A program made the position numbers and the translations under genes. This document shows positions 9,750 to 20,442 of a DNA stretch of 64,000 nt, piece after piece. How positions within the stretch are numbered: the first letter of the stretch is position 1; each line of letters starts with the position of its first letter. The notes under the pieces are model-generated. The model ran no database searches and was not told the DNA's origin. It saw nothing but the letters and a program-made list of their open reading frames with translations. Source of the stretch: Pseudomonadota bacterium. GTDB taxonomy: Bacteria; Pseudomonadota; Gammaproteobacteria; Burkholderiales; Burkholderiaceae_C. Location: the NCBI GenBank assembly GCA_021808525.1, contig JAKBBK010000006.1, positions 17,477-81,476 of the forward strand. Direction: 5' to 3'.

Positions 9750-10493
9750 TCAGTGCAGCAACTGCACGCTGCCGCTGACGCTGACACTGAGTTCGCGCCT
9801 CCCCGGCTCCACGGCCAGCGCCGGCTGCGCGGCGCGCGCGGCCAGCATGCCCTGCTGGAACACCATGGGCCGCGGCTGCGGCTCCACACCCTGCAGCTCG
9901 CTGAGCTGGGCCTCTCGCAGGGTGTAGCCGGCGTAGCCGAAATCGCGCGCGGCGGCCTGCGCGCGTGCCCGGAACGCCGCGATGGCTCGCGCGCCCAGGG
10001 TGTCGAGTTCGTGCTGGCGCTGCGCCGCCGACATCTCGCCACGCACCGACTGCAGCTGCAGCTGCGCGCCCAGTTGCCCCAGCAGCGCACCCAGCACCTT
10101 CGGGTCGGCGGCGCGCAGGGTCAGCACGGCCCGGACGGTCCAGCCGTCCTGCTGCACCGTGCCGCTGGTGTCGCGATAGCGCGGCTGGGTGGAGACCTCG
10201 CCGGTGGAGGCCTGCACGCCCTGCGTGGCCCGTGCGGTGCGCAGCGCGTCGTCCAGGCGCCGCGCCACCTGCGCATTCAAGGCGGCGAGATCCTCGCCCT
10301 GCGCGACGGCGGCCAGGCTCGCCACGCTGCGGTCAGGCACCACCTCGGCGCTGGCCTGCGCCTGCAATTGCAGGACCCCGGAGGGAGCCGGCTGCTCGGC
10401 CCAGGCCGGCGCGGCCAGGGTACTCAGCGCCAGCACCAGGCCGGCAAGCACCCGTCGCGGGGAACCAGGAAGCGGGGTCGGGCGCATCGGCAT
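9750..10493 (-). CDS. SIMPL domain (DUF541) secreted protein
   Basis: Signal peptide (RRVLAGLVLALSTLAAPAWA) then VLQLQAQASAEVVPDRSVASLAAVAQG...LRTARATQGVQASTGEVSTQPRY typical of SIMPL proteins. Confidence 0.8.
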   Translation of the reverse strand: MPMRPTPLPGSPRRVLAGLVLALSTLAAPAWAEQPAPSGVLQLQAQASAEVVPDRSVASLAAVAQGEDLAALNAQVARRLDDALRTARATQGVQASTGEVSTQPRYRDTSGTVQQDGWTVRAVLTLRAADPKVLGALLGQLGAQLQLQSVRGEMSAAQRQHELDTLGARAIAAFRARAQAAARDFGYAGYTLREAQLSELQGVEPQPRPMVFQQGMLAARAAQPALAVEPGRRELSVSVSGSVQLLH

Positions 10494-10715
10494 CGTGAAC
10501 TCCTCGTGAGGATGGTGGACGGGATCGGCCGGCCGGAGGCGCGGCAAGGCCCGGACAAGCCCAGGGTAACGCTCGGCAAACACGCAGAACATGGCATCGC
10601 GCGCACCATGCTGGGCAAACCCTACTCCCTTGCGGGCCCTTGCTTCAAGCCTTCACGCAGGTTCCGTGGGGTCGTGCAACCCAGGCGTGGCGGCCCCGGC
10701 GGCCCCTTCTCCCAC

Positions 10716-10732
10716 CTTAAGCCCGCCCTAAG
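10716..10732 (+). promoter_or_regulatory. PmrA/QseB-type tandem box CTTAAG-N5-CCTAAG
   Basis: CTTAAG CCCGC CCTAAG, half-sites repeated every 11 bp, 70 bp upstream of the degP-like start. Confidence 0.45.
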
Positions 10733-10801
10733 CGCGCAAGCGCAAACTCCCATCGTGCCGGATTGAAATCACCTGGATTGCACATCAGGAGCTACGCCAC
10801 C

Positions 10802-12280
10802 ATGAAAAACACCAGACTTCTCGCCGCGGTCGCGGCCTCGATCGCCGTCACCCTCGGCGGCCTCACGCTGTGGCAGGTCAGCTACGCGGGCAGCGCGCCC
10901 TCGGTGAAGCTCAACCACCAGAGCCTTCCGCTGTTCAACAACCCGCCGGCCTCGGTCGGGCAGGCGGTGCCCGTGGGCGGCCCGAACTTCGCCTCCATCG
11001 TCAAGCGCTTCGGCCCCACGGTGGTTCATATCAACGTGCGCGGCGAGACCACCACCACCGGCGGCGCCGACATGTCGCAGGTTCCCCCGCAACTGCGCAA
11101 CTCGCCCTTTTTCCAGTTCTTCCAGCAATTCCAGAACCAGGGCCCGCGCGAGGTGCCGACCGAAGGGCTGGGCTCGGGCTTCATCATCAGTTCCGACGGC
11201 CTCGTGCTGACCAACGCCCACGTGGTCAAGGGCGCCAAGTCGGTCACCGTCACGCTCACCGACCAGCGCAGCTACAAGGCCAAGGTCCTGGGCAGTGACG
11301 CCAAGACCGACATCGCCGTGCTGAAGATCGACGCCACCGGGCTGCCCACGGTGCGCGTGGGCGACCCGTCCAAGCTCGAACCGGGCGACTGGGTGCTGGC
11401 CATCGGCTCGCCCTACGGCTTCTACAACACCGTCACCGCGGGCATCGTCAGCGCCAAGAGCCGCGCCCTGCCCGACGACAGCATGGTGCCCTTCATCCAG
11501 ACCGACGTCGCGGTGAACCCCGGAAACTCCGGCGGTCCGCTGTTCAACACCCAGGGCGACGTGGTGGGCATCAATTCGCAGATCTTCACCCAGACCGGCG
11601 CCTTCGAGGGCCTGTCCTTCGCCATCCCGATCAACGTGGCCGAGGCCGTGGCCCGCCAGATCATCGAGCACGGCCAGGTGCAGCATGGCAAGCTGGGAAT
11701 CGCCGTGCAGACGGTCACGCAGCAACTCGCCAACTCCTTCGGCCTGCGTGATCCGCGCGGCGCGCTGGTGGCGCAGGTCTCCGACGGCAGCCCGGCGGCC
11801 AAGGCCGGCCTGAAGGCCGGGGACATCATCCTCAGTGTCAACGGCCAGCCGGTGAACGACTCGACGGACCTGCCGATGATGATCGGCATGATGCAGCCCG
11901 GCCAGAAGGTCAAGCTGGGGGTGTGGAGCAATCACCATCAGTCCACGCTGGAAGCCACGCTCGGCAGCTTCAGCGACGGCACCCTGGTGGCCGACGCCGG
12001 CAGCAGCGCCAGCGGCCACGGGCTGGGCCTGCAGGTACGCCCGCTCAACGCCGCCGAACAGGCGCAGGCGCAGGTGCACAACGGGCTGCTGGTGCAAGGG
12101 GTCTCGGGCCCCGCCGAACAGGCGGGGGTGCAGCCCGGCGACATCCTGCTGGCCATCGACGGCAAGCCGGTGAGCAACGTGGCGCAGGTGCGCTCGATCC
12201 TCAAGTCCGCCGGCAACACCGTGGCGCTGCTGGTGCAGCGCGGTCACGCCCGCATCTTCGTACCGGTGGACCTGGGTTGA
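10802..12280 (+). CDS. DegP/MucD-like periplasmic serine endoprotease with two PDZ domains
   Basis: Signal peptide; TNAHVVKGA, KTDIAVLKID, VNPGNSGGPLFN catalytic motifs; two PDZ-like GLKAGDIILSVNG / GVQPGDILLAIDG. Confidence 0.95.
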   Translation: MKNTRLLAAVAASIAVTLGGLTLWQVSYAGSAPSVKLNHQSLPLFNNPPASVGQAVPVGGPNFASIVKRFGPTVVHINVRGETTTTGGADMSQVPPQLRNSPFFQFFQQFQNQGPREVPTEGLGSGFIISSDGLVLTNAHVVKGAKSVTVTLTDQRSYKAKVLGSDAKTDIAVLKIDATGLPTVRVGDPSKLEPGDWVLAIGSPYGFYNTVTAGIVSAKSRALPDDSMVPFIQTDVAVNPGNSGGPLFNTQGDVVGINSQIFTQTGAFEGLSFAIPINVAEAVARQIIEHGQVQHGKLGIAVQTVTQQLANSFGLRDPRGALVAQVSDGSPAAKAGLKAGDIILSVNGQPVNDSTDLPMMIGMMQPGQKVKLGVWSNHHQSTLEATLGSFSDGTLVADAGSSASGHGLGLQVRPLNAAEQAQAQVHNGLLVQGVSGPAEQAGVQPGDILLAIDGKPVSNVAQVRSILKSAGNTVALLVQRGHARIFVPVDLG

Positions 12281-12404
12281 ACCCGGCCCCCCGGCACATG
12301 CCCGCCCTGGCGGGCCCCAACCCCCGGACGGCGCCGCAAGCGCCGCCCGGGACCTCCTGACCGGGTGGCACCGGCCAGGCCTCAAGCGAGCGGCAAGCGA
12401 TTGC

Positions 12405-12433
12405 GGCGGGGCGCGTCCCCGCCGCCTTTTTTT
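12405..12433 (+). terminator. Intrinsic terminator after degP-like gene
   Basis: GGCGGGG CGCGT CCCCGCC gcc TTTTTTT. Confidence 0.85.
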
Positions 12434-12476
12434 GGGCGCCGGCGCATTACCATGGAGCCCCCGCGCCCACGATCCC

Positions 12477-13049
12477 ATGCTCGAATTCGACCCCGCCACG
12501 CGCAGCATGCGCACGCAGCGCATGCTGCTGCGCCCCTTGCAGGCCACGGACGCGGCCGGGCTGCTGGGCATCTACAGCCAGCCCGAGGTGACGCGCTACT
12601 ACGAGCTGGACACGCTGTCCGACCTGCTGCAGGCGCAGCGCGTGCTGGACTTCTTTCTCAAGCATCACGACCGTTTCGCGATGCTCGAGCCCGACAGCCT
12701 GCGCATGATCGGCACCTGCGGGCTGTTCTTCTGGGACAAGACCACCAACATGGCGTCCTTCGGCTACGACATGGCCAGCCAGTACTGGGGGCGCGGCCTG
12801 ATGCGCGAAGCCGCCGGCGCGGTGCTGGCCTACGGTTTCTCCACCATGCGCCTGAACCGGGTCAATGCGCTGACGGCCCTGGACAACCAGGCTTCCATCA
12901 AGGTGCTCGAGGCCCTGGGCTTCGAGCAGGAGGCGGTGCTGCGTCAGTTTGCCTACTGGAAGGGCGCCTACCACGACATGCGCATGTTCGCGCTGCTGCG
13001 CGAGCAACTCGGCGACGGGCCTGTCGCCCAGGCCATGGCCGCGTTCTGA
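12477..13049 (+). CDS. GNAT N-acetyltransferase (RimJ/RimL-like)
   Basis: RMLLRPLQATDAAGLLGIYSQPEVTRYY...GFSTMRLNRVNALTALDNQASIKVLEALGF. Confidence 0.88.
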   Translation: MLEFDPATRSMRTQRMLLRPLQATDAAGLLGIYSQPEVTRYYELDTLSDLLQAQRVLDFFLKHHDRFAMLEPDSLRMIGTCGLFFWDKTTNMASFGYDMASQYWGRGLMREAAGAVLAYGFSTMRLNRVNALTALDNQASIKVLEALGFEQEAVLRQFAYWKGAYHDMRMFALLREQLGDGPVAQAMAAF

Positions 13050-13152
13050 GACCAGCCCGGGCGGCGCGGCCGCTTGCGCTACAGTGCCCGCATGGCGGCC
13101 CGCCCCGCGCGGCCTGCCCCCCACTCCATCCCGCATCTTCGCGAATCCATCC

Positions 13153-14817
<1,665 letters not shown>

Positions 14818-14824
14818 GGCCGTG

Positions 14825-15220
14825 ATGGTGGCCGCGGGCATGCCCGGGACGCAGGCCGGCGACTGGATCGTCGCCTGCCTGTGCGCGCAGTGGTGCGGCA
14901 TCTGCCGCGGCTGGCGCGAGGCCTTCCGCGACCTGGCCCTGCAATCCCAGCACGTGCTGCCGGCCTCGCGCTGGCTGTGGGTGGACGTGGAATCCCAGGC
15001 CGACGCCCTGGGCGACTTCGAGCCGGAGAATTTCCCCGTGCTGGCCGTGCAGCGGGGCTCGCACCTGCTGTACTGCGCCGCGCTGCCCCAGCAGGCCGGC
15101 AACTGGCGCCGCATGGTGCAATCGCTGGGAGCGCTGGACGAGCAGCAGGCGCAGCGCTGGGCCGCCCAGCTGCAGGCCCTGGGCCTGGACTTGCGCCGCC
15201 TGCACGACGAGGCGGACTGA
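14825..15220 (+). CDS. Thioredoxin-like family protein
   Basis: CLCAQWCGICRGWREAF (WCGxC), FEPENFPVLAVQRG. Confidence 0.75.
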   Translation: MVAAGMPGTQAGDWIVACLCAQWCGICRGWREAFRDLALQSQHVLPASRWLWVDVESQADALGDFEPENFPVLAVQRGSHLLYCAALPQQAGNWRRMVQSLGALDEQQAQRWAAQLQALGLDLRRLHDEAD

Positions 15221-15271
15221 CCGCGGGCACCTTCGAACGGGCGAGGGCCGCGCGACAGGCGCGGCGGGATC

Positions 15272-15997
15272 TCAGGGCCCGGCCCGCCTGGGGCGCTCGC
15301 CGAACAGGGCGCTTCCCACGCGCACGATGGTGGCGCCCTCGAGCACCGCCGCCTCCAGGTCGGCGCTCATGCCCATGGACAGGGTGTCCAGTGCCAGGCC
15401 CTGGTGGGCGACCAGTTGGTCGCGCAACTCGCGCAGGCGCGCGAAGGGCTCGCGCTGCGCCGCCAGTTCGACCGCGGGGGCCGGGATGGCCATGAGCCCG
15501 CGCAGGCGCAGCCCGGGCAGGCGCGCGACCTCCCGGGCCAGCCCGGGCAGTTCCTCCGGGCTCACCCCGCTCTTGCTGGCCTCGCCGCTCACATTGACCT
15601 GCAGGCACACCTGCAGCGGCGCCCCGGCGACGCCTCCCGCGGGCGCGCCGCGCTGGGCCGACAGGCGCTGCGCCACCGACAAGCGGTCGATGCTGTGCAC
15701 CCAGTCGAATCCCGCGGCAACGTCGCGGGTCTTGTTGCTCTGCAGCGGGCCGATGAAATGCCAGCACAGCGCCGGCCAACCGGCGCGCAGGGCGGCCATC
15801 TTGGCCACGCCCTCCTGCACGTAGTTCTCGCCGAATTCGATCTGGCCGCAGCGCGCCAGGGCCGCCACCGCCTCGGCGCCGAAGGTCTTGGACACGGCGA
15901 GCAGGCGCACCTCGGCGGCGTCGCGCCCGGCCGCTCGCGCCGCCTGCTCGATGCGCAGGCGCACGCGCCGCAGGCGATCGGCGGGGCCGCCGGCCAT
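15272..15997 (-). CDS. YggS-family pyridoxal phosphate homeostasis protein
   Basis: VRLLAVSKTFGAEAV, FGENYVQEG, WHFIGPLQSNKTR, LSMGMSADLEAAVLEGATIVRVGSALFGERP. Confidence 0.94.
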   Translation of the reverse strand: MAGGPADRLRRVRLRIEQAARAAGRDAAEVRLLAVSKTFGAEAVAALARCGQIEFGENYVQEGVAKMAALRAGWPALCWHFIGPLQSNKTRDVAAGFDWVHSIDRLSVAQRLSAQRGAPAGGVAGAPLQVCLQVNVSGEASKSGVSPEELPGLAREVARLPGLRLRGLMAIPAPAVELAAQREPFARLRELRDQLVAHQGLALDTLSMGMSADLEAAVLEGATIVRVGSALFGERPRRAGP

Positions 15998-16261
15998 GTC
16001 GTCAGGATCTGGAATCACGGAAAGTCTTGCGGAAAATGCGCCCAGGAGCCTGAGTCGGCCCCTGGCACGGACGTATGGACGAAACAACAAGCCTCGGGCA
16101 TGCTTCGGCCAAAGAGCCGTGGCCCCAGGCCCTGCCCTTACTATAGAGCCACCAAGGGCGAGCTGCGTCCAGTCTGCCCGGGTGGAAACAAAGGAAAATC
16201 TGGGCGGGCCGGATTCGCTCGAAACCATGTCCGGGCTTGCCGGAAATCCAGGGGGATTGCA

Positions 16262-17308
16262 GTGGATATCACGCAGCTGCTGGCGTTCAGCGTGAAGAAC
16301 AACGCATCGGATCTTCATCTTTCGGCCGGACTACCGCCGATGATCCGGGTTCACGGCGATGTGCGCCGCATCAACGTCGAACCCCTGGATCACAAGATGG
16401 TGCACGCGATGGTCTACGACATCATGAGCGATGTCCAGCGCAAGCACTACGAGGAATATTTCGAGGTCGACTTTTCCTTCGAGATCAACGGCCTGGCTCG
16501 ATTCCGGGTCAATGCCTTCAACCAGCAGCGCGGCGCCAGCGCGGTGTTCCGCACCATCCCGAGCAAGATCCTCTCGCTCGACGACCTCAACGCCCCGAAG
16601 ATCTTCGGCGACCTGGCGCTCAAGCCACGCGGCCTGGTGCTCGTGACGGGGCCCACCGGCTCGGGCAAGTCGACCACGCTGGCGGCGATGGTCAACCACC
16701 TGAACGAGAACGAGTACGGCCACATCCTCACCATCGAGGATCCGATCGAATTCGTGCACGAATCCAAGAAGTGCCTGATCAACCAGCGTGAGGTCGGGCC
16801 GCATACCCTGAGCTTCTCCAACGCCCTGCGCTCGGCGCTGCGCGAGGACCCGGACTCGATCCTGGTGGGTGAAATGCGTGACCTGGAGACCATCCGCCTG
16901 GCGCTGACGGCCTCCGAGACGGGCCACCTGGTGTTCGCCACCCTGCACACCTCCTCGGCCCCGAAGACCATCGACCGCATCATCGACGTGTTCCCCGCGG
17001 CCGAGAAGGACATGGTGCGGGCGATGCTGTCGGAAGCCCTGATCGCGGTGGTTTCCCAGACCCTGTGCAAGCTCAAGGACGGCAGCGGTCGCGTGGCGGC
17101 GCACGAGATCATGATCGGCACCCCGGCCATCCGCAACCTGATCCGCGAGAACAAGGTCGCGCAGATGTACTCCATGATCCAGACCAGCCAGGCGCACGGC
17201 ATGCAGACCCTGGACCAGAATCTTTCCGACCTGGTGCGCCGCAGCCTGATCTCGCCGGCCGAGGCGCGCAGCAAGGCCAAGCAACCGGAGAATTTCCCCG
17301 GCGGCTGA
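16262..17308 (+). CDS. pilT: Type IV pilus twitching motility ATPase PilT
   Basis: GTG start; MDITQLLAFSVKNNASDLHLSAGLPPMIRVHGDVRRI; GPTGSGKSTTLAAM, Walker B, HATLHTSSA. Confidence 0.96.
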   Translation: MDITQLLAFSVKNNASDLHLSAGLPPMIRVHGDVRRINVEPLDHKMVHAMVYDIMSDVQRKHYEEYFEVDFSFEINGLARFRVNAFNQQRGASAVFRTIPSKILSLDDLNAPKIFGDLALKPRGLVLVTGPTGSGKSTTLAAMVNHLNENEYGHILTIEDPIEFVHESKKCLINQREVGPHTLSFSNALRSALREDPDSILVGEMRDLETIRLALTASETGHLVFATLHTSSAPKTIDRIIDVFPAAEKDMVRAMLSEALIAVVSQTLCKLKDGSGRVAAHEIMIGTPAIRNLIRENKVAQMYSMIQTSQAHGMQTLDQNLSDLVRRSLISPAEARSKAKQPENFPGG

Positions 17309-17375
17309 GGCCCGGGCAGTCGCACGCCGGGCCGCGCCCCCGCGGCCGATGCCTCCACCGCCTCCATCGGATGCC

Positions 17376-18020
17376 ATGAAAAAAGTCCTGGATTTCCTGC
17401 GACCCCAACGCCCCAGCGGCGACGCCCCGGCCGAGCGCGAAGGTTTTCGCGAATCCCAGTTCTTCACCACCGGTTTCCACGATCCCTCGGGGGCCTCGAG
17501 CGCCCTGCTCGGATGGGGAGAGCGCGCCCGCGCTCTGGGCGCGCGGCGCCTGCCGCAGGAACCGGGGGCCAGGCGCCTGCGCGAATTGTGGGCCCAGGAC
17601 CGTTTCATGACCGGGCTGTCGGCCCCGGACCTGGACAAATGCGCCCGCCACTTCGAGTTCTGGGCCGTCGACGCGGACCGCGACATCATCGAGCAGAACG
17701 AACACGGCAGTTTCATGTTCGTCGTGCTGCACGGCGTGATCGCGGTGGACCGCCAGCAGCCCTGGGGGGAGCGTGTGCGCCTGACCGAATCGCGCGCCGG
17801 CAGCGTGCTGGGCGAGATGTCGCTGCTGGACGCCGGCCCGCGTGCTTCCTACTGCACCACCCTGCGCCCCTCGGAAATCGCGGTGCTGGAGGCACGCGTG
17901 CTCGACCAGCTCATCGAGCGCGACCCGGCCTCGGCGGTGCGCATCGTGGGCTCGCTGGCGCGACGCCTTTCGCTGCGCCTGCGCAAGCTCGGCGCCCCGA
18001 CGGTGGGCAGCTCGGCGTGA
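17376..18020 (+). CDS. Cyclic nucleotide-binding domain protein between pilT and pilU
   Basis: FEFWAVDADRDIIEQNEHGSFMFVVLHGVIAVDRQQPWGERVRLTESRAGSVLGEMSLLDAGPRASYCTTL cNMP-fold; start could be 17349. Confidence 0.8.
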   Translation: MKKVLDFLRPQRPSGDAPAEREGFRESQFFTTGFHDPSGASSALLGWGERARALGARRLPQEPGARRLRELWAQDRFMTGLSAPDLDKCARHFEFWAVDADRDIIEQNEHGSFMFVVLHGVIAVDRQQPWGERVRLTESRAGSVLGEMSLLDAGPRASYCTTLRPSEIAVLEARVLDQLIERDPASAVRIVGSLARRLSLRLRKLGAPTVGSSA

Positions 18021-18042
18021 CTCGGAACCAGGGAACCCGCTC

Positions 18043-19176
18043 ATGGAACGCGACCAGGCTTCGAAATTCGTCCAGGACCTGCTGCGCAGCCTGGTGCAGC
18101 GCGGCGGATCGGATCTGTTCCTGACCGCCGATTTCCCGCCGGCGATGAAAATCGACGGCGAGGTGCACCGCGTGTCGGCACAGTCGCTGAGCGCGCAGCA
18201 CACGCAGGCGCTCGCGCGCTCGTTGATGAGCGATCGCCAGGCGGCCGATTTCGAACGCACCAAGGAATGCAACTTCGCCGTCGCGCCGCCGGGGATCGGG
18301 CGATTCCGGGTCAACGCCTTCGTGCAGCAAGGGCGCGTCGGCCTGGTGCTGCGGGTGATCCCGCAGCAGCTTCCGTCCATCCAGTCCCTGGGGTTGCCAC
18401 GGGTGCTCGAGGAACTGGCGATGAGCAAGCGCGGGCTGATGGTGCTCGTGGGAGCCACGGGCAGCGGCAAGAGCACCTCCATGGCGGCGCTGCTGGACTG
18501 GCGCAACGAGAACAGCCGCGGGCACATCGTGACCATCGAGGACCCGATCGAGTTCGTGCACGCGCACAAGAATTGCATCGTCACCCAGCGCGAGGTCGGC
18601 TTCGACACCGACAGCTGGGAGGCCGCGTTGAAAAACAGCATGCGCCAGGCCCCGGACGTGATCCTGATGGGCGAGATCCGCGATCGCGACACCATGGACC
18701 ACGCGGTGGCCTTCGCGGAGACCGGGCACCTGGTGCTGGCCACGCTGCATGCGAACAGCGCCAACCAGGCGCTGGACCGCATGATCAATTTCTTCCCCGA
18801 GGAGCGCCGCTCGCAGTTGCTCATGGATCTGTCGCTGAACCTGCGCGCCATGATCTCGCAGCGCCTGGTGCCGCGCCAGGACGGTCGCGGCCGGGTGGCG
18901 GCGGTGGAGGTGATGATCAACTCCCCGCTGATCGCGGACCACATCTTCAAGGGCGAGGTCGGCGAGATCAAGGAGGTCATGCGGCGCTCCCGCGAACTGG
19001 GCATGCAGACTTTCGACCAGGCCCTGTTCGACCTCCACGAGCAGGGCACCATCGCCTACGAGGACGCGCTGCGCAATGCCGATTCGGTCAACGACCTGCG
19101 CCTGCGCATCAAACTCGACAGCAAGCGCGATCAGGCCGACCCGGCCAGCGGAACCGAGTACCTGGCCATCGTCTGA
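18043..19176 (+). CDS. pilU: PilT/PilU type IV pilus retraction ATPase
   Basis: GSDLFLTADFPPAMKIDGEVHRV; VGATGSGKSTSMAALLDWRN; position after pilT. Confidence 0.94.
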   Translation: MERDQASKFVQDLLRSLVQRGGSDLFLTADFPPAMKIDGEVHRVSAQSLSAQHTQALARSLMSDRQAADFERTKECNFAVAPPGIGRFRVNAFVQQGRVGLVLRVIPQQLPSIQSLGLPRVLEELAMSKRGLMVLVGATGSGKSTSMAALLDWRNENSRGHIVTIEDPIEFVHAHKNCIVTQREVGFDTDSWEAALKNSMRQAPDVILMGEIRDRDTMDHAVAFAETGHLVLATLHANSANQALDRMINFFPEERRSQLLMDLSLNLRAMISQRLVPRQDGRGRVAAVEVMINSPLIADHIFKGEVGEIKEVMRRSRELGMQTFDQALFDLHEQGTIAYEDALRNADSVNDLRLRIKLDSKRDQADPASGTEYLAIV

Positions 19177-19185
19177 CCGGCCGCG

Positions 19186-20421
19186 TCAGCGGGATCCGAA
19201 GAACCAGTAGCACACCGCGATCGAGGCCAGCACCCCGGCCAGGTCGGCCAGCAGCGCGCAGGCCACGGCGTGGCGCACGCGCCGGATGCCCACGGCCCCG
19301 AAATACACCGCCAGCACGTAGAAGGTGGTCTCGGTGCTGCCCTGCATGGTGGCGGCGGTCAGCGCGGGAAAGCTGTCGACCCCGTCGTGGCGCATGGTCT
19401 CGATCAGCATGGCGCGCGCCGCGCTGCCCGAGAAGGGCTTGACCAGGGCGGTGGGCAGCGCATCGACGAAGCGCGTGTCCAGGCCCAGGTGCTGCACCGC
19501 CCAGCGCACCGCCTGCAGCGCCATGTCGAGGGCGCCCGAGGCTCGCAGCACCCCCACCGCGCACAGCATGGCCACGAGGTAGGGCAGCAGTTCGCGCGCC
19601 ACCTCGAAGCCCTGGCGCGCGCCGTCGATGAAGGCTTCGTACACCGGCACGCGGCGCCAGGCGCCCGCCAGCAGGAAGGCGATGATCACCCCGAACAGCA
19701 TGAGGTTGCCGGCCAGATCCGACACACGCGCCAGCGCGACGGCGGACAGCGAGGCCAGGCCGGCCAGCGCCGCCGCGTACACCAGCAGGCCCGCGGCCAT
19801 CCAGCCCAGCGCGCGCGCGTCGCGCAGGGGCAGGCGCTGCACCAGCGCCACGCTGAGCAGGCCCACCAGCGTGGAAGCGCTGGTGGCCAGCAGGATGGGC
19901 AGGAACACCACGGTCGGATCGCTGGCGCCCTGCTGCGCGCGGTACATGAAGATACTCACGGGCAACAGGGTCAGCGACGAGGCGTTGAGCACCAGAAACA
20001 GGATCTGCGCGTTGCTCGCCGTGTCGCTACTGGGGTTGAGGCCCTGCAACTCGCGCATGGCCTTCAGGCCGATCGGCGTGGCCGCGTTGTCCAGCCCCAG
20101 CATGTTGGCCGCCATGTTCAGGGTGATCAGCCCCAGCGCCGGATGGCCGCGGGGCACCTCGGGCATCAGCCGGGAGAACAGCGGACCCAGCGCGCGCGCC
20201 ATCGCCTGTACCAGCTGGGCGCGTTCGGCGATGGCCAGCAGCCCCAGCCACAGGGTCAGGGTGCCGAACAACAGCACCATCACGTCCACCGACAGCCTGG
20301 CCATGGCGAACAGGCTGGCCACGATGGCGGCGAACACCCCGGCATCGCCGCCGATCAGCCAGCGCCCCGCGGCCGCCGCGGCGGCGACCAGGAACAGGCC
20401 GAGCCACAGGCGGTTGAGCAT
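19186..20421 (-). CDS. Spore maturation protein SpmA-SpmB fusion (nucleoside-recognition domain)
   Basis: 411 aa membrane protein; GLITLNMAANMLGLDNAATPIGLKAMRELQGLNP...ASNAQILFLVLNASSLTLLPVSI; TATMQGSTETTFYVLAVYFGAVGIRRVRHAV. Confidence 0.9.
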   Translation of the reverse strand: MLNRLWLGLFLVAAAAAAGRWLIGGDAGVFAAIVASLFAMARLSVDVMVLLFGTLTLWLGLLAIAERAQLVQAMARALGPLFSRLMPEVPRGHPALGLITLNMAANMLGLDNAATPIGLKAMRELQGLNPSSDTASNAQILFLVLNASSLTLLPVSIFMYRAQQGASDPTVVFLPILLATSASTLVGLLSVALVQRLPLRDARALGWMAAGLLVYAAALAGLASLSAVALARVSDLAGNLMLFGVIIAFLLAGAWRRVPVYEAFIDGARQGFEVARELLPYLVAMLCAVGVLRASGALDMALQAVRWAVQHLGLDTRFVDALPTALVKPFSGSAARAMLIETMRHDGVDSFPALTAATMQGSTETTFYVLAVYFGAVGIRRVRHAVACALLADLAGVLASIAVCYWFFGSR

Positions 20422-20442
20422 GCTGCCCGCGCGGACCTCGCC

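Noticed and set aside
16065-16085. TGGCACGGACGTATGG before pilT considered as a sigma-54 promoter
   Set aside because: Has the -24 TGGCACG but no TTGC at the required -12 spacing.
16151-16261. ~110-nt pilT leader considered as a c-di-GMP (GEMM) riboswitch
   Set aside because: Could not find the conserved GEMM core or tetraloop-receptor elements; only a plausible TACTAT -10 at 16139.
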